Part shown: one piece after another, positions 15,428 through 22,690 of the stretch | Layout of the letters: each line of letters starts with the position of its first letter | Position numbering within the stretch: position 1 is the stretch's first letter | Source of the DNA: Chloroflexota bacterium | GTDB taxonomy: Bacteria; Chloroflexota; Dehalococcoidia; DSTF01; JACRBR01 | NCBI GenBank assembly: GCA_028872875.1 | Contig: JAGWOC010000022.1 | Location: 1 to 46,000 of the forward strand | Length of the DNA: 46,000 bases | Direction of reading: 5' to 3' | Notes under the pieces: generated by a model | The model's input: the letters and a program-made list of their open reading frames with translations, nothing else | The model's database searches: none | What the model was told of the DNA's origin: nothing | Position numbers and translations under genes: made by a program

Positions 15428-16648
15428 ATGGCGGATCGCGCGCTCGAGGATCTGCGCGTCGTCGATATCTCGCAGGGCATCGCCGGGCCGTACGCCACGC
15501 GCCTGCTGGCCGATGCCGGGGCCGACGTCATCAAGGTGGAGCCGCCCGACGGGGACTACAGCCGCCGCCTGGGCCCGTTTCCCGGGGGCGTCCCGGATCC
15601 AGACCGGTCGGGCCTGTACCTGCACCTCAACACCAGCAAGCGCAGCATCACGCTCGACGTCTCGGTGCCATCCGGCCAGGCCGTGCTCAAGAAGCTGCTG
15701 GCGAAGGCCGACGTCTTCGTGTGCGGCGAGAAGACATCGACGCTGCGCGCATGGGGGCTCACCTACGACGACCTCCGCGTGGAGTTCCCCGACCTGATCG
15801 TCGCGCAGGTGTCGCCGTTTGGGGCGGATGGCCCATACGCCGAGTACGACGGCAACAGCCTCACCGCCATGGCGATGAGCTCGCTGATGTACAACACGGG
15901 GGAGCCGGACCGGGAGCCGCTCTCGACCGGCGGCGAGCCAGGGGAGTACATCGCCGGCGTCCAGCTCTGGGTCGGCATCCTGGCCGCGCTCGAGAACCGC
16001 GCGTCCCACGGCGGCGGCGACCACGTCGACGTGTCGATGGCGGAGGCGGTGGCGGCCGCCGACGAGTACAACGCGGCGATGTACGCGTTCCAGGGCGCGA
16101 TACGCCGGCGGTACTACTCGCGCCACATCTTCGGCTACCCCAACGACATCGTGAAGGCGTCCGACGGATACCTCGTGATGATCCCGGGCGCCGGCGGCTT
16201 CCCGTCGCCGCTCGCCGGCGACAGCGTTTCGCCGATGGCGCTGCTCATGGAGGATCCGGACCTCGACCAGTCGCCCCTGTTCAGACAGATGGGCGAGCGG
16301 ATGATCCACTGGCGCGACTTCGACAAGCTCATCGAGCCGTACCTGTCGACCCACAGCGCCGCTGAGATCGTCATGACGGCGCAGGCGCTGCGGATGCCGT
16401 TCGCTCCGGTACCTTCGGCCGGGGACCTGCTGCAGGATGAGCACCTCGCGGACCGCGATTTTTTCGAGACGCTGGCGACGCCTGCTGGCGAGCTCCGCGT
16501 CCCGGGCGCGCCGTTCCGCATGTCGGCGACGCCGCTGCGCGCCGCGCCGGCGCCGGCGCTCGGCGCGGCGAATGCCGACGTGCTCATCGGTGAGCTTGGC
16601 TACGAGCAGGCCGACCTGGCGGTCCTCAGCGAGCGGGAGGTGGTATGA
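15428..16648 (+). CDS. Family III CoA-transferase (CaiB/BaiF), Glu at the catalytic Asp position
   Basis: The 406-residue protein starts at ATG 15428 with GGAAGGGAG upstream. It has the family III fold signature: LRVVDISQGIAGPYATRLLADAGADVIKVEPP at the N-terminus, LNTSKRSITLDV, and GILAALENR ... HVDVSMAEA in the middle. In formyl-CoA transferase the catalytic Asp sits in a GDSxTGMHL motif that carries the CoA thioester. Here the aligned stretch is GEYIAGVQL, so position 173 is Glu. Enzymes of this family move CoA between carboxylic acids. The gene overlaps the next, a paralogous transferase, by four bases (ATGA), so the two are probably made together and may form a heteromer. The substrate is unknown. 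Confidence 0.9.
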   Translation: MADRALEDLRVVDISQGIAGPYATRLLADAGADVIKVEPPDGDYSRRLGPFPGGVPDPDRSGLYLHLNTSKRSITLDVSVPSGQAVLKKLLAKADVFVCGEKTSTLRAWGLTYDDLRVEFPDLIVAQVSPFGADGPYAEYDGNSLTAMAMSSLMYNTGEPDREPLSTGGEPGEYIAGVQLWVGILAALENRASHGGGDHVDVSMAEAVAAADEYNAAMYAFQGAIRRRYYSRHIFGYPNDIVKASDGYLVMIPGAGGFPSPLAGDSVSPMALLMEDPDLDQSPLFRQMGERMIHWRDFDKLIEPYLSTHSAAEIVMTAQALRMPFAPVPSAGDLLQDEHLADRDFFETLATPAGELRVPGAPFRMSATPLRAAPAPALGAANADVLIGELGYEQADLAVLSEREVV

Positions 16649-18018
16649 GCGAGCAGGAACTCCCGCTCACCGGCCTGCGCGTCATCGACCTGACGCAGGT
16701 CTTCGCCGGGCCGACGTGCACGCGCATCCTCGCGGACCTGGGGGCGGATGTCATCCGCTTCGAGTCGCCGAACCGGCTCGACGTCACGCGCAGCCTGATC
16801 ACCGCTGACAACGACGGCCAGGATCACTACTGGGCCCGCTCGGCGTACTTCACGGTCCGCAACGCCAGCAAGCGCGAGATGGTGCTCGACCTCGCCAGGG
16901 AGGAGGCGCGCGCGATCTTCCGCACGCTCGTCGCCGGCGCCGATGTCGTCGCCGAGAGCTTCACGCCCCGCGTGATGGAGAACTTCGGGCTGGGCTACGA
17001 GGAACTCGCGAAGGTCAAGCCAGACCTGATCATGATCTCGCTCTCCGGGTTCGGGCAGTCGGGCCCGATGCGGGACTTTGCGGGCTACGGCATGGGCCTG
17101 GAGCCCGCCTCCGGCATCTCGTCGATCACCGGCTACGCCGGCGGCCCGCCGATCCGCTCCGGGCTCTCGTTCACCGACCCGTACTCGGGCTTCATCGGCG
17201 CCGGCGCCATCCTGACGGCCCTCCGCTACCGGCGCCGGACCGGCAAGGGGCAGTACATCGACCTCTCCGAGCAAGAGGCGGCGATCCCCATCATGGCTGC
17301 CGCGCTGCTCGAGTACCAGATGAACGGCCAGCCCAGGGAGCGCAACGGCAACCGCAGCGCGTGGGCAGCGCCGCAGGGGTGTTACCGCTGCGCCGGTCCC
17401 GACCGCTGGTGCGTCATCAGTTGTACCAGTGACACGGAGTTTGCCCGCCTGGCCCAGGCAACGGGCCACCCGGAATGGCTCGACGACGCGCGCTTCGCGA
17501 CCGTGCGCGGGCGCTTCGAGCACCACGACGCGCTCGACGCCGCGCTCAGCGAGTGGACGTCGCAGCGGGACCACTACGAGGTGATGCACACGCTCCAGGA
17601 GGCGGGCGTGAAGGCGGCGGCGGTGCTCGACGGCAAGGAGGTGCTGTTCGACCCGCACCTGCGTGCGCGCGGCCACTTCGACGTCATCGACCAACCGCTG
17701 CTCGGGCGGCGGCCGGTGCAGCGGCACCTCGCGGCGAAGTTCCGCCGCTTCGAGCCGAAGGCGCGGTCGCACGCGCCGCTGCTCGGTGAGCACAACGCGG
17801 AGGTCCTCCGCGAGCTTGGTTTTCCGGAGGACGAGATCGTGCGCCTCAAGGGCGAGGGCGTGATCGCCGAGACGCCGAACCTGCCCGTGCCGCCGCAGCT
17901 CGTCGCGATGGCGCTCAAGCTGCCCTACGACCGCTACCTCGAGGCGGGCATCCTGCAGGCCATCGAACCGGACTATCGCGAGCAGCTCGGCATCGCTGCG
18001 GATGGCGCGACCACGTAG
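16645..18018 (+). CDS. Family III CoA-transferase (CaiB/BaiF), second of a coupled pair
   Basis: The 457-residue protein shows LRVIDLTQVFAGPTCTRILADLGADVIRFESP, the RNASKREMVLDL strand and AILTALRYRRRTGKGQYIDLS. The likely catalytic Asp is D178 in SFTDPYSGF, in the position of the family's CoA-accepting aspartate. Unlike its upstream neighbour it therefore keeps the canonical residue. Its start ATG overlaps the stop of the first transferase, implying translational coupling. It is about 50 residues longer than its neighbour. Paired family III genes are common for dicarboxylate, carnitine or aromatic acid CoA transfer, but no substrate-specific dehydrogenase or hydratase is adjacent here. Confidence 0.91.
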   Translation: MSEQELPLTGLRVIDLTQVFAGPTCTRILADLGADVIRFESPNRLDVTRSLITADNDGQDHYWARSAYFTVRNASKREMVLDLAREEARAIFRTLVAGADVVAESFTPRVMENFGLGYEELAKVKPDLIMISLSGFGQSGPMRDFAGYGMGLEPASGISSITGYAGGPPIRSGLSFTDPYSGFIGAGAILTALRYRRRTGKGQYIDLSEQEAAIPIMAAALLEYQMNGQPRERNGNRSAWAAPQGCYRCAGPDRWCVISCTSDTEFARLAQATGHPEWLDDARFATVRGRFEHHDALDAALSEWTSQRDHYEVMHTLQEAGVKAAAVLDGKEVLFDPHLRARGHFDVIDQPLLGRRPVQRHLAAKFRRFEPKARSHAPLLGEHNAEVLRELGFPEDEIVRLKGEGVIAETPNLPVPPQLVAMALKLPYDRYLEAGILQAIEPDYREQLGIAADGATT

Positions 18019-18075
18019 CAAGCTGCCGGAGCGGGTCACAGGCCATCGGCCGCTGACCTACTGGCGGGCGGCTGA

Positions 18076-18081
18076 TACACT
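18076..18081 (+). promoter_or_regulatory. -10 box of a probable leaderless promoter for thrB
   Basis: TACACT lies 6 bases before ATG 18088 and no Shine-Dalgarno sequence is present, so the transcript probably starts at the ATG. Confidence 0.5.
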
Positions 18082-18087
18082 CGCGCC

Positions 18088-18969
18088 ATGCCGCCGTCCG
18101 TCACCGTGCGCGTGCCCGCGACGTCCGCAAACCTCGGGCCGGGCTTCGACAGCCTAGGGCTCGCGCTGACGCTGACGCAGGAGATCACACTCTCGCTCGC
18201 CTACGGCGGTGACCTGAGCAGCGGGCTGGCGCGCCTCGTGCTCGAGGCGGCGCGGTCGGCCTATCGCCTCGCCGAGATCCCCGCGCCCCCGGAGATCGCG
18301 GTCACGGGCGGTCCCGGGATCCCGATCGGGCGTGGCCTGGGCGCCAGCGCGGCCGCGCGGGCCGCCGGCATCGTTGGCGCCAATGCCCTGATGGGCGGCC
18401 GCCTGACCGATGACCAGATGCTGGCGCTCGGCGCCGGGCTCGAGGGTCATGCCGACAACATGGCGCCGGCGCTCTTCGGCGGCCTCCGCGTCGTCGTCCG
18501 CGTCGATGACGGCTGGCGCCAGATCGCTGTCCCGGTCGCGCCGGGGCTGAAGGTCGTGCTCTTCGTGCCGGACTTCGAGATGCCGACGGGCGAGAGCCGC
18601 AAGCTGCTGCCGGCGACGCTCTCGAGGGACGATGCCGTCCACAATATCGGCCGCGCCGCCATGCTCGTCGGCGCGCTCGCGACCGGCCAGTGGGACGCGC
18701 TCGACGCGGCGACGCGGGACCGCCTGCACCAGCCCGCCCGCGGCCGGATCTTCCCCGGGATGTCCGACATCTTCGCCGCCGCGCGCGACGCGGGTGCCCT
18801 CTGCGCCTACCTGAGCGGCGGTGGTTCAACGATCGCGGCATTCGCGACCGGGGGCGAGGAGCGCATCGCCCGCGCGATGACGCAGCAGGCGATCGCCCGC
18901 GGCTATCCGGGCCGGGCGTTGTTCGCGGAGCCGTCACCGGTTGGGGCGCGCGTCATCGCGACGTCGTAA
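18088..18969 (+). CDS. thrB: Homoserine kinase (GHMP family)
   Basis: ThrB phosphorylates homoserine with ATP in threonine synthesis. The 293-residue protein begins with the family's VRVPATSANLGPGFDSLGLAL block. It has the GHMP phosphate-binding motif PIGRGLGASAAARAAGI, a central GHADNMAPALFGGL block conserved in homoserine kinases, and the C-terminal GALCAYLSGGGSTIAAF glycine-rich loop. Length is typical (about 300). No other threonine genes are adjacent. Functionally it contributes homoserine use at the branch point with methionine synthesis, which may matter given the SAM-cycle operon 4 kb downstream. Confidence 0.93.
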   Translation: MPPSVTVRVPATSANLGPGFDSLGLALTLTQEITLSLAYGGDLSSGLARLVLEAARSAYRLAEIPAPPEIAVTGGPGIPIGRGLGASAAARAAGIVGANALMGGRLTDDQMLALGAGLEGHADNMAPALFGGLRVVVRVDDGWRQIAVPVAPGLKVVLFVPDFEMPTGESRKLLPATLSRDDAVHNIGRAAMLVGALATGQWDALDAATRDRLHQPARGRIFPGMSDIFAAARDAGALCAYLSGGGSTIAAFATGGEERIARAMTQQAIARGYPGRALFAEPSPVGARVIATS

Positions 18970-18994
18970 GCGCAGCGAGACTCGGAGGTAGGGG

Positions 18995-19038
18995 CAGGCA
19001 CCGGGAGGCGGGCATCCGTGCCCGCCTCCCGGTGCCTG
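18995..19038 (+). terminator. Perfect 20-bp stem hairpin downstream of thrB
   Basis: The arms 18995-19014 (CAGGCACCGGGAGG...) and 19019-19038 (...CCTCCCGGTGCCTG) are perfect reverse complements around a 4-base TCCG loop. The hairpin lies 26 bases after the thrB stop and 28 bases after the end of the minus-strand small ORF, so it could terminate both. Neither side has a T tract. Confidence 0.6.
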
Positions 19039-19066
19039 TGGATGACATGCGGGCGGCCCAGGCTGT

Positions 19067-19210
19067 TCAGCCCCGAACCCTGCCCGTCGGGACGGTGTGT
19101 GCACGTTGCTTCGCACGCTCGATGCGGATGAACCCGGGACGGACTTGGACCTCGAAGCGCACATGCGCTGCCGGGGTTCGCGAACGCCTCGGCGGAGTGG
19201 GTCGTTGCAT
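19067..19210 (-). CDS. Candidate 47-residue basic small protein
   Basis: On the minus strand ATG 19208-19210 is preceded by a consensus Shine-Dalgarno sequence (AAGGAGGA, 4-base spacing), among the best ribosome sites in the window. The frame runs to TGA 19067. The product is basic (about 12 Arg or Lys), with a Pro/Arg-rich first third and a segment that looks like a beta hairpin (HVRFEVQVRPGFIRIERA). No known family is recognised. The long hairpin at 18995-19038 lies just downstream, so the unit could be an independent small transcript. Evidence is the ribosome site and strand-like residue pattern only. Confidence 0.5.
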   Translation of the reverse strand: MQRPTPPRRSRTPAAHVRFEVQVRPGFIRIERAKQRAHTVPTGRVRG

Positions 19211-19589
19211 CGGGTCCTCCTTGAAGGCTGACGGGGCCTGGCTGATACAGACAGGATAGGCGCCCAGGTGCGCCCACAGGTTGCGCGGGTGTTACCGGAA
19301 TGTTGACTTCGCGTGACGCCGGCGCCGGGACCTGCGGCGGAGCGCGCTCAGCGCTCCAGGGCGGCGCATCATCCGGGACGTTCGTCCTCCGATGCATGGC
19401 CGTGAGCGGGCAGGGCGCATATGATGGCGACGTCGCACACGAAGGGAATGCTGTCATGCCCGCTTGTCTCTCCCTGATCGCCCTCCCCGGTACGCGGCGC
19501 TCGCACGCGCGCCGGGAGCAACGCGCCGCCTGGTGCGTCGGGCGCGCGTCCTGCGCCGCCCCGATCGGGTGCTGCATACCGGGTGCCGC

Positions 19590-20066
19590 GTGAACGTCCT
19601 CACGGGCTCTATCTCCACGTACGTGTTCACGATGCTCCACGGCCGCCCCGCCTTCCTGCTGCTCTTCCGTGCGCCGCACCTGCCGCACGCCGGCACGTGG
19701 CAGGCCGTCCACGGCATGATCGATGACGGCGAGAAGGCGTACGGAGCCGCCTGGCGCGAGATGCGCGAGGAGACCGGGCTGGTGGCCGACCGCTTCTTCA
19801 AGACCGATTACGTCGAGAGCTTCTACAGCGAGACGACGGATGCCGTCCACCTCGTGCCGGCGTTCGCCGCGCACGTTACGGGCGCGCCGGGCGTCACGCT
19901 CTCCGGTGAGCACACCGCCTACGAGTGGTGCTCGCTCGATGAAACGCTGCAGCGCTTCGTCTGGCCCTCGCAGCGCGAAGCCGTCCGCGTCATCGCCGAG
20001 GCGGCGAAGTGGTGGCCCGAGATCGGTATTGGCCTCACCGAGATTCGCGGCCTGCGCGACGGGTAG
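19590..20066 (+). CDS. Nudix hydrolase
   Basis: The 158-residue protein contains an exact Nudix box, GMIDDGEKAYGAAWREMREETGL, split here as GMIDDGE then KAYGAAW then REMREETGL, matching G-x5-E-x7-REUxEExGU. Nudix enzymes hydrolyse nucleoside diphosphates linked to another group, such as oxidised dNTPs, ADP-ribose or dihydroneopterin triphosphate. The length and the HxxxxxxWxxxHGxI stretch around the box are generic. GTG 19590 is the likely start because the fold's first strand (TGSISTYVFTML) follows at once. The open frame continues 5' to TTG 19464 without conserved features. The downstream GTPase gene starts 3 bases after its stop, suggesting co-transcription. Confidence 0.85.
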   Translation: MNVLTGSISTYVFTMLHGRPAFLLLFRAPHLPHAGTWQAVHGMIDDGEKAYGAAWREMREETGLVADRFFKTDYVESFYSETTDAVHLVPAFAAHVTGAPGVTLSGEHTAYEWCSLDETLQRFVWPSQREAVRVIAEAAKWWPEIGIGLTEIRGLRDG

Positions 20067-20069
20067 GCG

Positions 20070-21161
20070 ATGGACCTCGGCATCATCGGCTTCCAGCGCT
20101 CGGGCAAGACGACGATCTTCAACGCCGTCACGAGGGGCCACGCGCAGACGGGCGCGTACGGCGCGGGCGTCCAGCCGAACATCGGCGTCGTCAAGGTGCC
20201 GGACCGGCGCCTCGACGACCTGGCGAAGCTTTTCGCCCCGAAGAAGCTGACCCACGCGGACATCCGCTACATCGACTTCCCCGGCGCCGCCTTCAGCGAG
20301 GGCCAGGGGCCGCCCGCGCAGTTCCTCGCGCAGCTCGCGCGGTGCGACGCGCTCATCCATGTCGTGCGGGCGTTCGCCGACGAAACGGTGCCGCACCCCG
20401 CGGGCTCCGTCGACGCCGCGCGCGACGCGACCGCGATGGATCTCGAGCTGGCGTTCGCGGACGCAGGGTTCATCGAGAAGCGCCTCGAACGCATCGAGGC
20501 GGCGATGCGCTCGGTGAAGGCCGGCGAGCGCGACGCCGCCGAGCGCGAGGTCGCGCTGCTCTTGCGCCTCAAGCAGGGGCTCGAGGACGAGCAGCCACTG
20601 CGCGCGCAGAAGATGAGCGAAGAGGAGCAGCAGTCGCTTTCAAACTATCAGTTCCTCACGGACAAGCCGCTCCTGCTCGTCGTCAACATCGGGGAAGGAG
20701 ACGTTGCGTGCAGCCGCGAGATCGAGGCCGAGTTCGGGACGGCGTCCGCGGCGCCCCACACGGCCGTCGCCGCCATCAGCGGCAAGATCGAGCAGGAGCT
20801 GGCGCAGATGTCCGAAGACGAGGCGGCGGAGTTCCGCGCCGACCTCGGCATCGATGAGCCCGGGCTGGACCGCATGATCCGCCTCTCCTACGCGCTCACG
20901 GGACTGATCTCGTTCTTCACCGTGGGCCCGGACGAGTGCCGCGCCTGGAACGTCGCCGCCGGCGCGACAGCGCCCGCCGCCGCCGGCAAGATCCACACCG
21001 ACCTCGAGCGGGGCTTCATCCGCGCGGAGGTGGTGCGCTGGGATGACCTGCTGGCGGCCGGGTCGATGGCCGAGGCCCGCAAGCGCGCGCAGCTCCGGCA
21101 GGAGGGCAAGACGTACGTCGTGCAGGATGGCGACTGCCTGAACATCCTGTTCAATGTGTAG
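20070..21161 (+). CDS. ychF: YchF/OLA1-type GTPase/ATPase (Obg-related)
   Basis: The 363-residue protein has an N-terminal P-loop (GIIGFQRSGKTTIFNAVT), a switch region before VQPNIGVVKVPDRRLDDL (the family's conserved N-x-G-x-V-x-V-P-D-x-R-L block) and the Walker B-like IRYIDFPGA. A coiled helical insertion spans about 125-195. The NxxE-like NIGEGD replaces the G-protein NKxD motif, which is typical of YchF and explains its preference for ATP. The C-terminal TGS/DUF933 domain includes TVGPDECRAWNV, KIHTDLERGFIRAEVV and the KTYVVQDGDCLNILFNV tail. YchF binds ribosomes and is linked to stress responses. The HGxP of some YchF proteins is not obvious here. Confidence 0.9.
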   Translation: MDLGIIGFQRSGKTTIFNAVTRGHAQTGAYGAGVQPNIGVVKVPDRRLDDLAKLFAPKKLTHADIRYIDFPGAAFSEGQGPPAQFLAQLARCDALIHVVRAFADETVPHPAGSVDAARDATAMDLELAFADAGFIEKRLERIEAAMRSVKAGERDAAEREVALLLRLKQGLEDEQPLRAQKMSEEEQQSLSNYQFLTDKPLLLVVNIGEGDVACSREIEAEFGTASAAPHTAVAAISGKIEQELAQMSEDEAAEFRADLGIDEPGLDRMIRLSYALTGLISFFTVGPDECRAWNVAAGATAPAAAGKIHTDLERGFIRAEVVRWDDLLAAGSMAEARKRAQLRQEGKTYVVQDGDCLNILFNV

Positions 21162-21333
21162 TGCCGATCGAGGTTGATGACGCACGGGAAGCTGGACGGT
21201 GGAGTGTGGAAGATGGACGGAACGACGGCACCGGTCCGCTCCTCGACGCCGTCACCTTCCGCTCCTCTACCTGGGGGCCGACTGCCGTAACGCCATTCTT
21301 GAGACGCTACACGAGCGCGCGAGTGAGAGGCCA

Positions 21334-22131
21334 ATGAGCGACCTGAAGTCCTTCGACCGCGTCGCCGGCGTCTACGACGAGACGCGCGGCCTGCCGCCTG
21401 ACGTCGGGCGGGCGGTTGGCGGTGGCATCGCGCGCATCGCACGCGAAGCGGCGCCGGCGCCGCGGCTGCTCGAAGTTGGCATCGGCACCGGGCGCATCGC
21501 TGTGCCGCTGGCGGCGGAAGGCGTGCGCGTCGCCGGCATCGACATCTCGTCGAAGATGCTCGCGCGCCTGCGCGAGAAGCGCGGCGACATCGACGTCATG
21601 CTCGGCGAGGCGTCGCGCCCGCCGCTGCGCGACGCCTCGTTCGACGCGCTGCTCTTCGTGCACATCCTCCACCTCGTGCCCGACCCGGAAGGGACCCTGC
21701 GCGCCACGCTGCCGCTCTTGCGCCCTGGTGGCGCCGTCCTCTTCGGCGGCGACGATGGCCAGGTCGGCAAGCGAGCCGAGGCCGAGGCGATCATCCGCGC
21801 GGCGGCGGCGGAGCTGGCGGGCGTGTCGCTCGCCGACTGGGAGGGGCACGCCCGCACCGCGGCGCTCGTCGAGCGCGTCCTCGGCGAGGAGTGCGCCGGC
21901 ATGCGCCGGGTGGTGCTGGCGCGCTGGACGCGCCGCGGCACCGGCCGCCACATGATCGAGCGCCTGGAGCGCCAGGACTACTCCAGTTCCTGGAAGATCC
22001 CGCGGCAGGCGCTCCCCGCGATCATCGCGCGCGTGACGCCACAGCTCGATGCCCTCTACGGAGGCCTCGACCGCGAGGAGGCGTTCGAGCGCACGTTCAC
22101 GCTCACGGTCGGCCGCCTCCGCGCGCGATGA
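21334..22131 (+). CDS. SAM-dependent class I methyltransferase
   Basis: The 265-residue protein starts at ATG 21334 behind GAGAGG. A Rossmann methyltransferase domain fills residues 1-160: motif I LLEVGIGTGRIAVPLA, motif II VAGIDISSKMLARL, motif III DVMLGEASRPPLRDASFDALLFVHILHLV and a post-motif LRPGGAVLFG. This is the Methyltransf_11/25 pattern. The C-terminal 100 residues are specific to the protein and give no hint of a substrate. It ends with the ATGA overlap that starts the following hicA remnant. Confidence 0.87.
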   Translation: MSDLKSFDRVAGVYDETRGLPPDVGRAVGGGIARIAREAAPAPRLLEVGIGTGRIAVPLAAEGVRVAGIDISSKMLARLREKRGDIDVMLGEASRPPLRDASFDALLFVHILHLVPDPEGTLRATLPLLRPGGAVLFGGDDGQVGKRAEAEAIIRAAAAELAGVSLADWEGHARTAALVERVLGEECAGMRRVVLARWTRRGTGRHMIERLERQDYSSSWKIPRQALPAIIARVTPQLDALYGGLDREEAFERTFTLTVGRLRAR

Positions 22132-22247
22132 GCATGAAGAATCGGGCTGTCATCCGGATGTTCGAGCGAGACGGCCGGCGCCTCGTGCGGACGCGAGGCA
22201 GTCACCGAGGCGCACCCGCGCACCTGAAGGATGGTGAGCAGGCGTGA
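22128..22247 (+). pseudogene. hicA: Truncated HicA-like toxin remnant
   Basis: The 39-residue frame (ATG 22128 or 22134) begins like a HicA mRNA interferase: MKNRAVIRMFERDGRRLVRTRGSHR matches the first strand, helix and the catalytic His in the GSH motif. Full HicA proteins run about 55-80 residues and need a following beta strand with a T-V-P-H-type motif. Here the text jumps from GSHR to GAPAHLKDGEQA, so about 20 central residues are missing. The toxin is therefore probably inactive. It overlaps the methyltransferase stop and the hicB start. Confidence 0.7.
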
Positions 22248-22450
22248 AACACGAGATCGTCATCGAGCGAGGGGATCACAAGGTCTCGGCGTACGTCCCG
22301 GACCTCCCGGGGTGTTGGGCGACGGGTGCGACCAGCGAGGAGGTCGAGCGCGAGATGCGGAGGGCGATTCGCTTCCACATCGAAGGCCTGCGGCTCGACG
22401 GACTCCCGCTGCCGGAGCCGGCGGCGAAGATCGAGTACGTGGAGATGTGA
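22244..22450 (+). CDS. hicB: HicB-family antitoxin-like protein
   Basis: The 68-residue protein starts at GTG 22244 in a GTGA overlap with the hicA remnant. It shows the HicB partial-RNase-H fold pattern: an N-terminal strand (HEIVIERGDHKVSAYVPDLPGCWATG) with the hallmark VPDLPGC, then TSEEVEREMRRAIRFHIEGL and the GLPLPEP tail. HicB normally binds and blocks HicA. With the toxin gene degraded, it may be a solitary antitoxin or a relic. No DNA-binding domain is fused, as is usual for short HicB forms. Confidence 0.85.
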   Translation: MKHEIVIERGDHKVSAYVPDLPGCWATGATSEEVEREMRRAIRFHIEGLRLDGLPLPEPAAKIEYVEM

Positions 22451-22496
22451 CCGTCCGCGGAGTCAGGCGTTGCCTGCATCCCCGGCGCTGCCGCCC

Positions 22497-22526
22497 TTGA
22501 CGGGTCCCGGCGGCCGCCCGTACAAT
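22497..22526 (+). promoter_or_regulatory. Sigma-70-type promoter of the SAM-cycle operon
   Basis: TTGACG (22497-22502) and TACAAT (22521-22526) are separated by 18 bases, placing the transcription start near 22533, just before the SAM-I aptamer. It is the clearest -35/-10 pair in the window. Confidence 0.75.
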
Positions 22527-22546
22527 GCGTTCAACAATTGAATACA

Positions 22547-22652
22547 GGCTCTTATCGAGAGTGGTGGAGGGATCGGCCCGACGAAACCCGGCAACCCGCA
22601 GTCGCAAGGCGGGTGCCAAATCCGACTCGCTGTGGCGAGAGAGATGAGAGAA
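22547..22652 (+). ncRNA. SAM-I (S-box) riboswitch aptamer
   Basis: The core matches the S-box consensus: CTCTTATCGAGAG at the 5' side, GGTGGAGGGAT, GGCCCGACGAAACCCGGCAACC and GGGTGCCAAATCC. P1 is closed by CTCTTATC (22549-22556) with GATGAGAG (22643-22650). SAM-I aptamers bind S-adenosylmethionine and favour the terminated state. It is followed by an intrinsic terminator at 22660-22689 and then by mtnA, mtnP, ahcY and metK, which fits SAM-responsive control of SAM recycling. Confidence 0.95.
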
Positions 22653-22659
22653 TCGCGAG

Positions 22660-22689
22660 ACTTCTCTACCACCGGCGGAGAAGTTTTTT
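22660..22689 (+). terminator. Riboswitch-controlled intrinsic terminator
   Basis: ACTTCTC (22660-22666) pairs with GAGAAGT (22678-22684) and is followed at once by a TTTTTT run. The 3' arm carries GGAGAAG, the only candidate ribosome-binding sequence for mtnA, so the same hairpin could also block translation. The 5' side overlaps the riboswitch 3' side closely enough to allow an alternative fold. Confidence 0.9.
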
Positions 22690-22690
22690 C

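Larger units (their letters stand above)
18970..19589 (+). other. 620-base interval with a long hairpin and a minus-strand small ORF
   Basis: The interval between thrB and the Nudix gene contains a perfect 20-bp hairpin (18995-19038), a 47-codon minus-strand ORF with a consensus ribosome site (19067-19210), and a TATGAT -10-like box at 19420-19425 ahead of the Nudix gene. I see nothing else supportable. Confidence 0.7.

Noticed and set aside
18690-19259. Plus-strand open frame after thrB
   Set aside because: It overlaps thrB in another frame, crosses the hairpin and has no ribosome site or recognisable fold.
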